From: Desulfopila sp. IMCC35006
GTDB taxonomy: Bacteria > Desulfobacterota > Desulfobulbia > Desulfobulbales > Desulfocapsaceae
Direction of reading: 5' to 3'
Length of the DNA: 64,000 nt
Assembly: GCF_005116645.1 (NCBI RefSeq)
Contig: NZ_SWCM01000003.1
Span: 310,001-374,000 of the forward strand
The notes beneath the pieces are model-generated. The model was not told the DNA's origin. It saw only the letters and a program-made list of their open reading frames with translations, and searched no databases. The translations under genes and the position numbers were made by a program. Positions 27,240 through 36,033 of the stretch are shown one piece after another (within the stretch, counting starts at the first letter, position 1; every line of letters starts with the position of its first letter).

Positions 27240-28421
27240 TTATAATGCTGCTTTATAAATAGCCTTCACATCGTTATCTGTCGGGGTGCGGGGATTCGTC
27301 ATACCGCAGGCATCTTTCTGAGCATTCCCTGTCATGGTGTCGATATCCTTGGCGCTGACTTCTTTGCCGTATCTTTTGCCGAGTTCAACGAGACCTGCAG
27401 GAATGCCGATATCGGTGGACAGTTTTTTGATGGCAGACAATGCTTTTTCAGCGGCCTCGCGTGGGGAAAGACCATCGACATTCTCACCCATCAACTTGGC
27501 AATTTTGACGAAACGGTCCATCTTGGCAATCAGGTTGAAATTACACACATGGGGGAGCAGGATTGCATTACATTCACCGTGGGGCAGGTCATAGAAACCG
27601 CCGAGCTGATGGGCCATGGCATGAACATGACCAAGGCTGGCATTGTTGAAGGCCATACCGGCGAGATACTGTGCATAACACATCCCTTCACGGGCAACGA
27701 TATCCTGGCCGTTGGCAACTGCAGGACGGAGGTGGGTAGCGATCAGTTCAATCGCCTTCTCCGCAGCCGAGTCGGTCATTGGAGTGGCGATGGTTGAAAC
27801 GTAGGCTTCAACCGCGTGGGTCAGTGCGTCCATACCGGTTGCTGCGGTCAGTGCCGGTGGCATACCCATCATCAACAGCGGATCGTCAAGGGCAATACCT
27901 GGAGTACAGCGCCAGTCAACGATGGCCATTTTCACCTTTCTGCTGGTATCGGTGATGATACAGAAACGGGTCATCTCTGAAGCTGTACCGGCGGTGGTGT
28001 TCACCGCTACATAGGGAGGCATTGGTTTGGTCGATTTATCAACACCTTCGAAATCCTGGATTCTGCCGCCGTTGGCGATGACCAGGCCGACACCTTTGCC
28101 ACAGTCATGGGAACTGCCGCCGCCAAGGGTGATAAGGCTGTCGCAGGAATTCTTTTCATAGACCGCAACTCCGGCTTCCACGTTCTTGTCGGTAGGGTTG
28201 GGGATGGTCTCGTCAAAAACGACATATTTCATGCCGGCGCCATCGAGGAGATCGGTAATCTGTTTGGTAATCCCGGCACCGGTAATACCTTTGTCGGTGA
28301 CAATCAGCGGCTTGCTGCCACCAAGTGCTTTGATCTTTGCTGGAATCTCTTTTGCTGCACCAATACCTATCAGAGTTACACTGGGAATGAAATAGCCGTA
28401 TACTTCTTCTCGAACTGCCAT
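27240..28421 (-). CDS. Iron-containing alcohol dehydrogenase
   Basis: A 393-residue group III alcohol dehydrogenase. The NAD-binding half has LGGGSSHDCGKG; the metal site uses Asp and His residues in the HAMAHQLGGFYDLPHGECN segment (about residues 262-285). It oxidises primary alcohols to aldehydes or the reverse. AAGGAAGG lies six bases before the ATG. First gene of an apparent ADH-AOR operon: the aldehyde made here is the AOR substrate. A near-perfect sigma-54 promoter is about 150 bases upstream. A second, different ADH is at 31348-32496. Confidence 0.93.
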   Translation of the reverse strand: MAVREEVYGYFIPSVTLIGIGAAKEIPAKIKALGGSKPLIVTDKGITGAGITKQITDLLDGAGMKYVVFDETIPNPTDKNVEAGVAVYEKNSCDSLITLGGGSSHDCGKGVGLVIANGGRIQDFEGVDKSTKPMPPYVAVNTTAGTASEMTRFCIITDTSRKVKMAIVDWRCTPGIALDDPLLMMGMPPALTAATGMDALTHAVEAYVSTIATPMTDSAAEKAIELIATHLRPAVANGQDIVAREGMCYAQYLAGMAFNNASLGHVHAMAHQLGGFYDLPHGECNAILLPHVCNFNLIAKMDRFVKIAKLMGENVDGLSPREAAEKALSAIKKLSTDIGIPAGLVELGKRYGKEVSAKDIDTMTGNAQKDACGMTNPRTPTDNDVKAIYKAAL

Positions 28422-28569
28422 AATGTACCTTCCTTTTTTGACTGAGGTTATTGTGTTGAGTGGCTTACGCCTGTCAAACGAGTACTAAAAAAGCTCCCGC
28501 AAAACTTATTGGCGAGATCAGCCTTCACTACAGTTGCATCTGGATCCATCTCTTGCGCAATTAAACAAA

Positions 28570-28585
28570 AGCAAGAGGCGTGCCA
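28570..28585 (-). promoter_or_regulatory. Sigma-54 promoter of the ADH-AOR operon
   Basis: On the minus strand the sequence is TGGCACGCCTCTTGCT: TGGCACG, four bases, TTGC, i.e. GG and GC exactly ten apart as sigma-54 requires. Transcription would start near 28558 with a leader of about 137 bases. A dyad TGTCCCTCGGGAGGAACA at 28650-28667 lies at a fitting distance upstream for an activator site. The 28422-28807 gap holds no gene. The likely activator is the next gene. Confidence 0.8.
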
Positions 28586-28807
28586 AATTATCATTTACAG
28601 TAAAAACAAAAAGTTACATGTTTTCACTCGACAATCAGCGATACCAAAGTGTCCCTCGGGAGGAACAGCTGGAGCGTTACGGATAGAGTTTCTGGGAGGA
28701 ATTCACCGCAAAAACAACAGATACCGACAGTATCCGGGGCGGTGGGTCAAAAAGACACAGGCATGAGAGGAAAGAAGTCAAAACGACCCGGAGTCATGGA
28801 AGAGATA

Positions 28808-30145
28808 TTAGTGCCCGGCATATTTCTCGAGTTTTCTATAGAGTGTTTTTCTGCTGATGCCGAGAGTTTCTGCAGTTTTCTGCCGGTTATCATCATAAAA
28901 TTGCAACATTTTCAGGATATGATTTCTCTCAACGGATTCAAGACTGAGAGTGGCCAGGTTGTCTTCCGATATTGAGACCAGCTCCCGGGGCAGACAACGT
29001 TCAGTAATGATGTTATTTTCCGCCAGTATAATCGACCGTTCGATAACATTGCGCAGCTCCCGGACGTTGCCCGGCCAGTTATAGCGAAGAATGCAATCCA
29101 TGGCATTGTCGACGATCCGATACGACGTATTGTCCGGACTGAGGCGGGTCAAGAAAAAATCCACCAGCAGAGGCAGATCTTCCTTACGTTCACTGAGCGA
29201 CGGAATCTCGATATTGAAGGCATTGATCCGGTGAAAAAAGGCTTCGTTAAAACGTCCTTTCTCCACTTCTTCGGCAAGATTACGGTTGGTGGCGTATATA
29301 AAACGGATGTTGACCATTCGTTCTTCTTTTTCACCAACCCTCCTGTAGGTCTGGGTTTCAAGAATTCGCAACAGCGAGGCCTGAACCCCCAGAGGAAGCT
29401 CGCCGATTTCATCGAGAAACAGGGTGCTGTCGTGGGCATAAGCCATCAGCCCTTCACTCGATTCGGTAGCACCGGTAAAAGAACCTTTCATGTGGCCGAA
29501 TAATTCACTCCGGGCCAGATCTTTCTGCAGGGACGCACAATTTTTAATAATCATCGGATGACCGGCACAGGCAGATCGCTGATGAATCAACCTGGCGACA
29601 ACATCCTTGCCGGCACCCGACTCCCCGGTAAGCAAGACCGGTATTTTCGCCGGCGCCACCTTGTTAACCAGAAACTTAATGTCCCGAACGGCCTGAGAAT
29701 TGCCGATGAACTGCACCGATTGCTGATCAATGCTGCTGTTATGGCGCAGGATGGTGTTTTCCCGCGAGAGCAGGACACGCTGGTGGGCTTTTTCAATTAC
29801 CAGTTCCAGCCGGTCCAGGTTGAACGGTTTACGGATAAAATCGCAGGCACCCAGCTTTATCGCCTTCACCGCGCTGTCGATATCGCCATGACCGGTGATC
29901 ATCACGATTTCGATATGCGGCACGGTGTCCTTTATCTCGATCAACAGATCAAGATCGTGGATGTCCGGCAAACGGAGGTCCATGATGATCACATCAAACC
30001 AGTGCGTTCGCAACATTTCCCGTGCCGATGCGGCAGTGGCCGCCGTCAGTACTTCCCTCCGGTCGGTGGTGAGTTCCTTCTGCAGCAGTCTTCGTATCGG
30101 CTCTTCGTCGTCGATGGCCAGGACTGTGTATTTTTCTTGTTCCAT
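28808..30145 (-). CDS. Sigma-54-dependent response regulator (NtrC family)
   Basis: A 445-residue activator. REC domain 1-120 with phosphoryl acceptor Asp56 (IIMDLRLPD); AAA+ domain about 145-380 with Walker A GESGAGKD, the sigma-54 contact loop GSFTGA, and Walker B LFLDEIGEL; a Fis-type helix-turn-helix at the end (QKTAETLGISRKTLYRKLEKY). It is encoded 12 bases after a histidine kinase gene, which should be its partner. Position between two alcohol dehydrogenase genes with a sigma-54 promoter points to control of alcohol/aldehyde metabolism. Confidence 0.93.
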   Translation of the reverse strand: MEQEKYTVLAIDDEEPIRRLLQKELTTDRREVLTAATAASAREMLRTHWFDVIIMDLRLPDIHDLDLLIEIKDTVPHIEIVMITGHGDIDSAVKAIKLGACDFIRKPFNLDRLELVIEKAHQRVLLSRENTILRHNSSIDQQSVQFIGNSQAVRDIKFLVNKVAPAKIPVLLTGESGAGKDVVARLIHQRSACAGHPMIIKNCASLQKDLARSELFGHMKGSFTGATESSEGLMAYAHDSTLFLDEIGELPLGVQASLLRILETQTYRRVGEKEERMVNIRFIYATNRNLAEEVEKGRFNEAFFHRINAFNIEIPSLSERKEDLPLLVDFFLTRLSPDNTSYRIVDNAMDCILRYNWPGNVRELRNVIERSIILAENNIITERCLPRELVSISEDNLATLSLESVERNHILKMLQFYDDNRQKTAETLGISRKTLYRKLEKYAGH

Positions 30146-30157
30146 ACGCGTACTCCT

Positions 30158-31348
30158 CTAGAGCGTAATCCCCGGCAGAGAGACTTTAAAAAAGGTACCA
30201 TGTCCTTCCCTGCTGGTCACGGTGATCTCTCCGTAATGATTCTTGACAATTGAGTAACAGGTCGACAGACCGATGCCGATCCCTTTGCCCACCGGTTTCG
30301 TGGTAAAAAAAGGCTCAAAGAGTTTATCATGCAGTTCGGCGGGAATACCACAGCCGGAATCCTCAACAATCAATTCAACGCCTCCGTTTGGCCCTCCATT
30401 GGTAATGATACGAATTGTATCACCGTCTCCTGTTGCATCAAAAGCATTGGTAAAAAGGTTGATTATCACCTGTTTCAGCTGTGATTCGTCACCCATGATA
30501 ACCGGCAGGTTGGGTTGCAGGTCGGTCTTGACGGCAATATTATGCTGCTCTTTAAAATGATGCTTGAGAATAAAAAGGGTATCCCGGACACATTGATTCA
30601 TATCCACCGGAGACAGACTCGAGGCGACCGGTCGGCTGAAGGTGAGCAGTGTCTGCACAATGTCACGGCAACGGAGACATTCTTTGATGATGGTATCGGT
30701 ATACTCGTTAAAATCATCGAGTATTTGCGGCTCTACCTTTCCCTGAATCCGTCCTATCCGCCGTTGCAGCCCCTCGGCAAAACCACTTATTGCCGCCAAA
30801 GGGTTGTTGATTTCATGGGCAACCCCGGCGGCCAGAGCACCAACCGTGGCCATTTTTTCCGCCTGATAGAACTGGGCCTGGAATTCTTTTTCCAGGGTCA
30901 CATCGCGCTTAAAAAGCAGCACATTGCGTTCAGCCGAGACGCCGGTTTTAAGAGGAGACGCAATAATTTCAAAATGTCTGAATTTATCGTTCACCTTATA
31001 GATACAGAGATCCTTGACAATCTCGTCGAGAACGAGAGAGCGCTGGGCCGGGCAGTCTTCACATCGGCTTTGCTTGCCCCTGAAGAGCTGATAACAGGTT
31101 CTGCCGATGGGATCGATGCCGGGGAACCACTCAGAAAACACATGATTGACCCGCTGGATTTTCAGGTCCTCGGACAACACCAGCATCAGATCGGTAATGC
31201 CGTCCAGAACCGCCTGAATTTCCTTGCGTTTTCTCTCCAGCTCCTGATTGGAAGTTTTGAGCTGTTCGACTTTCTGCTGCAATTCCTGGTAGAAACCAAG
31301 CTTGGAATGCTCGATGCCTATCAGGTCTTCCAGGGTGGTAATTTTCAT
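30158..31348 (-). CDS. PAS-domain histidine kinase
   Basis: A 396-residue soluble sensor kinase with no membrane helix. A coiled coil (about 10-45) leads into a PAS domain (about 45-150) containing CYQLFRGKQSRCEDCP; these Cys residues could bind a metal or sense redox. The HisKA box AAGVAHEINNPLAAISGF (about 178) carries the phosphorylated His, and the HATPase domain ends the protein (GDGDTIRII, DSGCGIP, GKGIGIGLSTCYSI). Its ATG overlaps the stop of the ADH gene before it (TAATG), and the regulator follows. It likely senses a signal linked to alcohols or redox state; inferred. Confidence 0.92.
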   Translation of the reverse strand: MKITTLEDLIGIEHSKLGFYQELQQKVEQLKTSNQELERKRKEIQAVLDGITDLMLVLSEDLKIQRVNHVFSEWFPGIDPIGRTCYQLFRGKQSRCEDCPAQRSLVLDEIVKDLCIYKVNDKFRHFEIIASPLKTGVSAERNVLLFKRDVTLEKEFQAQFYQAEKMATVGALAAGVAHEINNPLAAISGFAEGLQRRIGRIQGKVEPQILDDFNEYTDTIIKECLRCRDIVQTLLTFSRPVASSLSPVDMNQCVRDTLFILKHHFKEQHNIAVKTDLQPNLPVIMGDESQLKQVIINLFTNAFDATGDGDTIRIITNGGPNGGVELIVEDSGCGIPAELHDKLFEPFFTTKPVGKGIGIGLSTCYSIVKNHYGEITVTSREGHGTFFKVSLPGITL

Positions 31349-32496
31349 TACCAGACCTCCTCGCAGATGCTCAGCAGTTCCTGCCAGGAAGGTGGTCGGG
31401 GATTGGTCAGAACACAGGCGTCATTGACCGCCATCTGACAGATCGGCTTCAGAAAGTGCTTATCCTCTTCGCCGATCTCCTGCCGAAGTCTCTGCGATAC
31501 CTTAAAAGTGGCAAAAAACTCATCAAGCTTTTCAATCCCGGCAAGAGCGGTTTCATGTGCTGCACCAAGCTTATGCCCGAGAATCACCTGACCGATGTCG
31601 GCTAGTTTTCCCTCCGCACCCTGCAGATTGAACCGCATGACGGCAGTAAGAAGGATCGGATGGATCACCCCGTGCCGCATATCAAAGTGGCCGCCGAGCG
31701 AATGGGCCAGGGCGTGTTCTGCGCCCAGGCTGGCATTGCTGAAGGCCATGGAGGCAGCAACGGAGGCAATACTCAGTTGTTCCAGACAGTCCAGAGATCT
31801 CGTTTCCACCGCACAGGGAAGATTTTTGATGATCAGATCGATGGCTTTTAAAGACTGCATCTCGGTAAAAGCCGAGGCAATCGTCGACGTATAGGCCTCG
31901 ATTGCATGGGCCAGAGCATCGACTGCGGACTGAATGATCAGGGTTTCGCTTTTGGTCTGCAGGATAAGCGGGTCGACGATGGAAATATTGGGGACCAAGG
32001 TACGGGTAATAATCGACATTTTTACCGCCCGCTCGACATCCGTTATGATGCAGAACTGGGAGATATCGGAACCACTGCCGGCGGTGGTGGTAATCAACAT
32101 CATCGGCGGCAGCGGGCGGCTGACTCGGTTGGCGCCTTCATAATCCCTGATCCTGCCGCCATTGCTGGCGATGATCGCAATCCCTTTCGCGGTGTCCATC
32201 GGGCTGCCGCCGCCGATGGCAATGATCACGTCCGCGCCATTGTTCAGATAAAACCGAGCCCCCTGCTCGACTTCGATATCACGGGGATTGGACGTGACGC
32301 CGGAATAATACACCCAATCTATCCCCTCTTTTTTGAGAATGTCCATCAACTTCTGCACCCAGCCGGCTTTTTCGATCCCGGAGTCACTGACCAGAAGCAC
32401 CTTCTTCGCGCCAAGCCGCAGCGCACATTGCCCTGCGTAATCCAAACTTCCCCGACCAAAAATAATTTCGGGGATGGCAAACTTAGTTATATCCAT
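31348..32496 (-). CDS. Iron-containing alcohol dehydrogenase, second copy
   Basis: A 382-residue group III ADH. Has GRGSLDYAGQ near the start, the GGGSPMDTAKG nucleotide motif (about 95) and the metal segment HALAHSLGGHFDMRHGVIH (about 265). It is clearly different from the 27240-28421 enzyme, so the two may prefer different alcohols. The histidine kinase gene begins within its stop codon, making ADH, kinase and sigma-54 regulator one operon: enzyme and its control system are made together. Confidence 0.92.
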   Translation of the reverse strand: MDITKFAIPEIIFGRGSLDYAGQCALRLGAKKVLLVSDSGIEKAGWVQKLMDILKKEGIDWVYYSGVTSNPRDIEVEQGARFYLNNGADVIIAIGGGSPMDTAKGIAIIASNGGRIRDYEGANRVSRPLPPMMLITTTAGSGSDISQFCIITDVERAVKMSIITRTLVPNISIVDPLILQTKSETLIIQSAVDALAHAIEAYTSTIASAFTEMQSLKAIDLIIKNLPCAVETRSLDCLEQLSIASVAASMAFSNASLGAEHALAHSLGGHFDMRHGVIHPILLTAVMRFNLQGAEGKLADIGQVILGHKLGAAHETALAGIEKLDEFFATFKVSQRLRQEIGEEDKHFLKPICQMAVNDACVLTNPRPPSWQELLSICEEVW

Positions 32497-32609
32497 ATCG
32501 TACTCTCTGCGGATGGGTTACTGCCGTCACACTTTCGGATAGCAGAAAATTTATCTTTACCAGGCAATGTACTCATAAGCTCTGACAAGAACGTACTCCA
32601 AAGAAACAA

Positions 32610-32625
32610 TGCAAATCTCACGCCT
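32610..32625 (-). promoter_or_regulatory. Possible sigma-54 promoter of the ADH-kinase-regulator operon
   Basis: Minus strand AGGCGTGAGATTTGCA: GG and GC at the right ten-base spacing, with TTGCA intact but the -24 part off consensus (TGGCACG expected). It is 114 bases before the start of the second ADH gene. If real, the regulator would activate its own operon. Weaker than the promoter at 28570. Confidence 0.45.
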
Positions 32626-32753
32626 GATTGTCAATCCAGCACAGACGCAGTTTTCCCAATGTCCCCCTCATAGAATCGGGTCACAATTACCCAGCAGCGG
32701 ATATCCGACCAATACAAAATGCGCCAGGGGGAGCAAATCAATACATTTTTTCA

Positions 32754-33161
32754 TTAATACAACAATCTGTGCCGCAGCTGTTTTGGTGCATGTGCGCTGA
32801 TTGAGGCAAGCACGAAAGCAGACAATACCGTCGCTGATGCCGGAAAAAAGCCATGATAGGCTGCGCCAAGCAATATCAGCTTGACCAGGGTACTCATACC
32901 CGATAATTCCCTGCAAATCTGTCTATGTCTCATCCATTCGGTAAAAAACAACACTACGCCGCTGGCAAAAACAATCCCCAGATAAAGCGTGGGCAGATGC
33001 ACGACCTCATCGAGCAGGAAAGACGCCAGGAAAAGCGCCGCTCCGACCTGATGAACTGCCCTGACGAGGACGGAAAAGCTCAAAACCCAATAGGGCCGGT
33101 AACCAATGCGCCCCATCTTCTTGTCGGTACATTCCCCAGATTTCTGTATCTCTGCCATCAT
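32754..33161 (-). CDS. Small integral membrane protein, unknown
   Basis: A 135-residue protein starting at ATG 33161, ten bases after AAAGGAG; an in-frame ATG at 33182 precedes that ribosome site and is unlikely. It has a hydrophilic N-terminus with RPYW and about four helices (VLSFSVLVRAVHQVGAALFL, LYLGIVFASGVVLFF, LVKLILLGAAYHGFF, ATVLSAFVLASISA), ending in basic residues. The His in helices 1 and 3 could be cofactor ligands, but I do not recognise a family. The MITE-like element ends only about 29 bases upstream. Confidence 0.7.
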   Translation of the reverse strand: MMAEIQKSGECTDKKMGRIGYRPYWVLSFSVLVRAVHQVGAALFLASFLLDEVVHLPTLYLGIVFASGVVLFFTEWMRHRQICRELSGMSTLVKLILLGAAYHGFFPASATVLSAFVLASISAHAPKQLRHRLLY

Positions 33162-33189
33162 GCCTGAGACTCTCCTTTTCATAAAATTT

Positions 33190-33361
33190 TGTGATTACCA
33201 CTAAAGTTCAACTTGGAAGGTCCAGATGGTTATGAGGTGCCCTTTGCACGGGTGTTCCGCAGCCTGGATGGCTGCGGTCAAGCCCCCAGGGATGGGTTTA
33301 TGGCGTCCCGTGAAAAGGGCACCTCATAGCCCCATATAGCTGAGGTTTAGTGGTAATCACA
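33190..33361. mobile_element. MITE-like element, 172 bp, with target duplication
   Basis: Perfect 16-bp terminal inverted repeats (TGTGATTACCACTAAA and its complement) bounded by an 8-bp direct repeat TAAAATTT (33182-33189 and 33362-33369). Inside, 21-base arms 33232-33252 and 33307-33327 pair with one mismatch, and at the tip CCGCAGCC-TGGAT-GGCTGCGG forms a stem with a second small stem beside it. The whole element therefore folds into one long cruciform. No coding capacity, so any movement would need a transposase in trans. A decayed relative is at 48701-48821. Confidence 0.75.
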
Positions 33362-33727
33362 TAAAATTTACTACTCTTGTTACTTTTCCGCTATCGACCA
33401 GTCGAGGCAGGAAGCGTATAGATACAATTTCTCGATTCCGCTTGCCATAGTTTTTCCCGGTCGCAGTCGGCGGACACTGCACGGATCTGAGCGAGAGAAC
33501 GCACGGGCCGGTATTCCGGGGTCGTCAGCAACGTCAAAGGAAAAGAAAGTACTGCAGAAAAAACGATGAGTACCCGCCGACTGCGGGCCGAAGGGCCGGC
33601 CGGGTACTCGCGTTGAGGCAACGGCAAAGTCAGGTGCGGTAACAGGGTTCGGGATGATTAAAAAAAATTACCCTGCCGCCTTTATTCATTGCAGACTTTT
33701 GGGTTCAAGCAGAAAGCCTGCCCCCGG
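33362..33727. other. Gene-free stretch with GC-rich hairpin
   Basis: 366 bases between the MITE-like element and the flavodiiron gene end. GAGTACCCG (33568-33576) pairs with CGGGTACTC (33601-33609) around a GC-rich loop containing GGGCCGAAGGGCC. Near 33640-33690 CAGGGT and ACCCTG flank a run of eight A (T on the minus strand), which may terminate the flavodiiron transcript. A 78-codon frame on the minus strand has low-quality composition. An unannotated small RNA is possible. Confidence 0.4.
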
Positions 33728-34915
33728 TTATACACTTGCCGCAAATGTTTTGCCGTATTCCCGGCACGCCCTGGCTCCATCCGCATCCGGGGCCCAGAGT
33801 ACCCGTACTCCTTCATCGACTACTTCAAAGCCTGCATCGGCAAGCCTGGTCGATAATTGTTTCACCGCCTCACCGCTCCAGCCGTAACTGCCAAAGGCAC
33901 CAGCCTTTTTATTTTTGAATTTCAATCCCTTCATCTCTTCCAGCAGCGCCGCGATAGCCACTAAAATCCCGTTATTTATAGTCGACGATCCAACCAGGAT
34001 GGCTTTTGATCTGAAGACCTCGGTTATGGCGTCGTTCTTGTCGGTCTTGGCCAGGTTATACAGTTTGACCGTTACCTGGTCATCTGCCGCACGGATTCCA
34101 GCCGCTATCTCTTCGGCCATAAGCCGGGTGCTGTTCCACATGGTGTCATAGAGGATGGTTATCTGGTTTTCCTGATAGTTATCAGCCCAGGCAAGATATT
34201 TTTCAACAATCTGGGCTGGATTGTCGCGCCAGATAATCCCATGGCTGGTGCAGATCATATCGAGCGGCAGGTTGAAACCCAGCACCTCTTTTATCTTTCT
34301 GATAACCATGGGACTGAACGGGGTGAGAATATTGGCGTAATATTTGAGACATTCCTGCATGAGTTCCGCCTGGTCCACCCGGTCATTGAACATGAATTCA
34401 GAGGCGAGATGCTGGCCAAAGGCATCGTTGCTGAACAGAACTTCTTCGCCGGTCAGATAGGTGAACATGCTGTCCGGCCAGTGGAGCATGGGAGCCTCGA
34501 CGAAGATGAGCTCCTTGTCACCGAGGCTGAGCTTATCGCCTGTTTTTACCACCTGAAAATTCCAATCCTGGTGATAGAGCCCTTTGAGAATTTTCGCCCC
34601 GTTTTTGGTGCAGTAGATAGGCACCTCGGGGATGTGCCGCATAAGTTCCGGCAGAGCGCCGCTATGGTCATTTTCCGAGTGACAGGCGATGACATAGTCG
34701 ATTTGCGACAAATCGATCTCCTGCTGCAGATTTTTAACATATTCCCGGGCAAAAGGTCCCCACACCGTATCGATCAGAGCGACTTTCTGTTCTTTTATCA
34801 GATACGAATTGTAAGAAGAGCCCTTATGGGTGGAATACTCATCCCCGTGGAATTTTCGCAGTTCCCAATCTATCTTGCCAACCCAGTAAATATTGTTTTT
34901 CACTTGCATGCTCAT
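33728..34915 (-). CDS. fprA: Flavodiiron protein (A-type flavoprotein)
   Basis: A 395-residue flavodiiron protein. The N-terminal metallo-beta-lactamase-like domain has the diiron ligands His79-x-Glu81-x-Asp83-His84 (CHSENDHSG), with later His and Asp ligands in HWPDS and SNDAFGQH; the C-terminal flavodoxin domain (about 255-395) binds FMN ([30 protein letters not shown]). It reduces oxygen or nitric oxide, protecting an anaerobe. No rubredoxin domain is fused, so an external electron donor is needed. GAGGGGG is eight bases before the ATG. Confidence 0.93.
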   Translation of the reverse strand: MSMQVKNNIYWVGKIDWELRKFHGDEYSTHKGSSYNSYLIKEQKVALIDTVWGPFAREYVKNLQQEIDLSQIDYVIACHSENDHSGALPELMRHIPEVPIYCTKNGAKILKGLYHQDWNFQVVKTGDKLSLGDKELIFVEAPMLHWPDSMFTYLTGEEVLFSNDAFGQHLASEFMFNDRVDQAELMQECLKYYANILTPFSPMVIRKIKEVLGFNLPLDMICTSHGIIWRDNPAQIVEKYLAWADNYQENQITILYDTMWNSTRLMAEEIAAGIRAADDQVTVKLYNLAKTDKNDAITEVFRSKAILVGSSTINNGILVAIAALLEEMKGLKFKNKKAGAFGSYGWSGEAVKQLSTRLADAGFEVVDEGVRVLWAPDADGARACREYGKTFAASV

Positions 34916-35176
34916 GGTATTTTCCCCCTCAATTTTTACAGAACTGTTTTAGACTGCCAACATACAGCCTTTTTTCAAGCACCTGCAGTATATATTTTTT
35001 CATATACAATGCATCATAATCATAAAAAACACAGCGGGGGAATTATCTTTCACCAAAGGAGTGAAGTCCTGGAGCATCCCTATTTATTTCTTGTAACAAT
35101 CGACAGAAGAAATATATTAATCAGTTGGGTCAGTCTGGATAATTTCTTCCTGTTGTTTTCAACAAAAATTTGCCCG

Positions 35177-36007
35177 ATGAAAGACTACTATAAAATACTA
35201 GGGGTATCCACCGCAACCAGCGACGAGGAGCTGCGCAAAAGCTATCGGAAACTGGCAATGCAGTATCACCCTGACAGGAACCCGAATAATCCGGCAGCGG
35301 AAGAAAAATTCAAGGAAGTTGCCGAAGCGTACGGCGTTCTGACTGATCCGGTGAAACGACGGGAATATGATGCCTGCAGAGCCAGCGGTAAAATCTTTAC
35401 CAATGGTCAGGCAAGTGGTGCCGGCGGCGGCTTCACCTACAGCCAGGAAGACATTCTTCGGGACCTCTTTAAAGATCCCCGTTTTCAACAGATGTTCAGT
35501 GGAATTTTACGTGAGTTCCAGCGATCCGGGTTTCGCTACAGCACGCAGTTCGTCAGAAAAAGTTTTTTCGGCGGCAAGGGCGGTATCTTCGTCGGCGGTA
35601 TTTTTCTGCTCGGATCCCTGGCGAAGCCATTGCTGACCGGAGTTGCCCGGAAAAGTCTGACGAACAAAGCGTCAGTGCTCAAATCGGTCGGTAATGCCGT
35701 CGGCTCGCTGCTTGGTATGGGCAAAGGTGCCGGCAGCCCTCGTAAAAGTAATTCTCCGCCCCCCCGGGAACTCGATCTTGACACAACCTATCATACCCCG
35801 CTTACCGACAGTGAATTGCGCCGCGGCAAAATCATCCAGGTACTTGTCTACGGAGAACAGGGAGAACAGACCCTGAAGGTCAGCATCCCGCCCGGCAGCA
35901 AGGATGGACAAAGGCTGCGCATCCGGGGCAAAGGCCGCCCAGGTCCACGGGGACGGGGCGACCTCTTCCTGCATTTGGTAAGAAAGGAATATGACCAGTC
36001 GGCCTGA
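35177..36007 (+). CDS. J-domain protein with a single C-terminal beta domain
   Basis: A 276-residue protein starting at ATG 35177, where the J domain begins ([18 protein letters not shown]); the frame is open far upstream but only as the shadow of the opposite gene. The J domain has HPD at 31-33. The middle (95-215) has a Gly-rich hydrophobic patch ([21 protein letters not shown]) that may insert in or touch the membrane. The end matches only the last DnaJ_C domain ([19 protein letters not shown]). It lacks the zinc finger and the first beta domain, so it is a specialised co-chaperone distinct from the CbpA at 3046-4008. Confidence 0.82.
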   Translation: MKDYYKILGVSTATSDEELRKSYRKLAMQYHPDRNPNNPAAEEKFKEVAEAYGVLTDPVKRREYDACRASGKIFTNGQASGAGGGFTYSQEDILRDLFKDPRFQQMFSGILREFQRSGFRYSTQFVRKSFFGGKGGIFVGGIFLLGSLAKPLLTGVARKSLTNKASVLKSVGNAVGSLLGMGKGAGSPRKSNSPPPRELDLDTTYHTPLTDSELRRGKIIQVLVYGEQGEQTLKVSIPPGSKDGQRLRIRGKGRPGPRGRGDLFLHLVRKEYDQSA

Positions 36008-36033
36008 CCCACGCTGCCGGTGTTCACAAGGTA

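Noticed and set aside
33391-33627. 78-codon frame on the minus strand
   Set aside because: Arg- and Pro-rich composition from GC-rich palindrome sequence, no ribosome site.
34241-35176. N-terminal extension of the J-domain protein by over 300 residues
   Set aside because: This part is antisense to the flavodiiron gene and its leader; the J domain starts with its own ATG at 35177.
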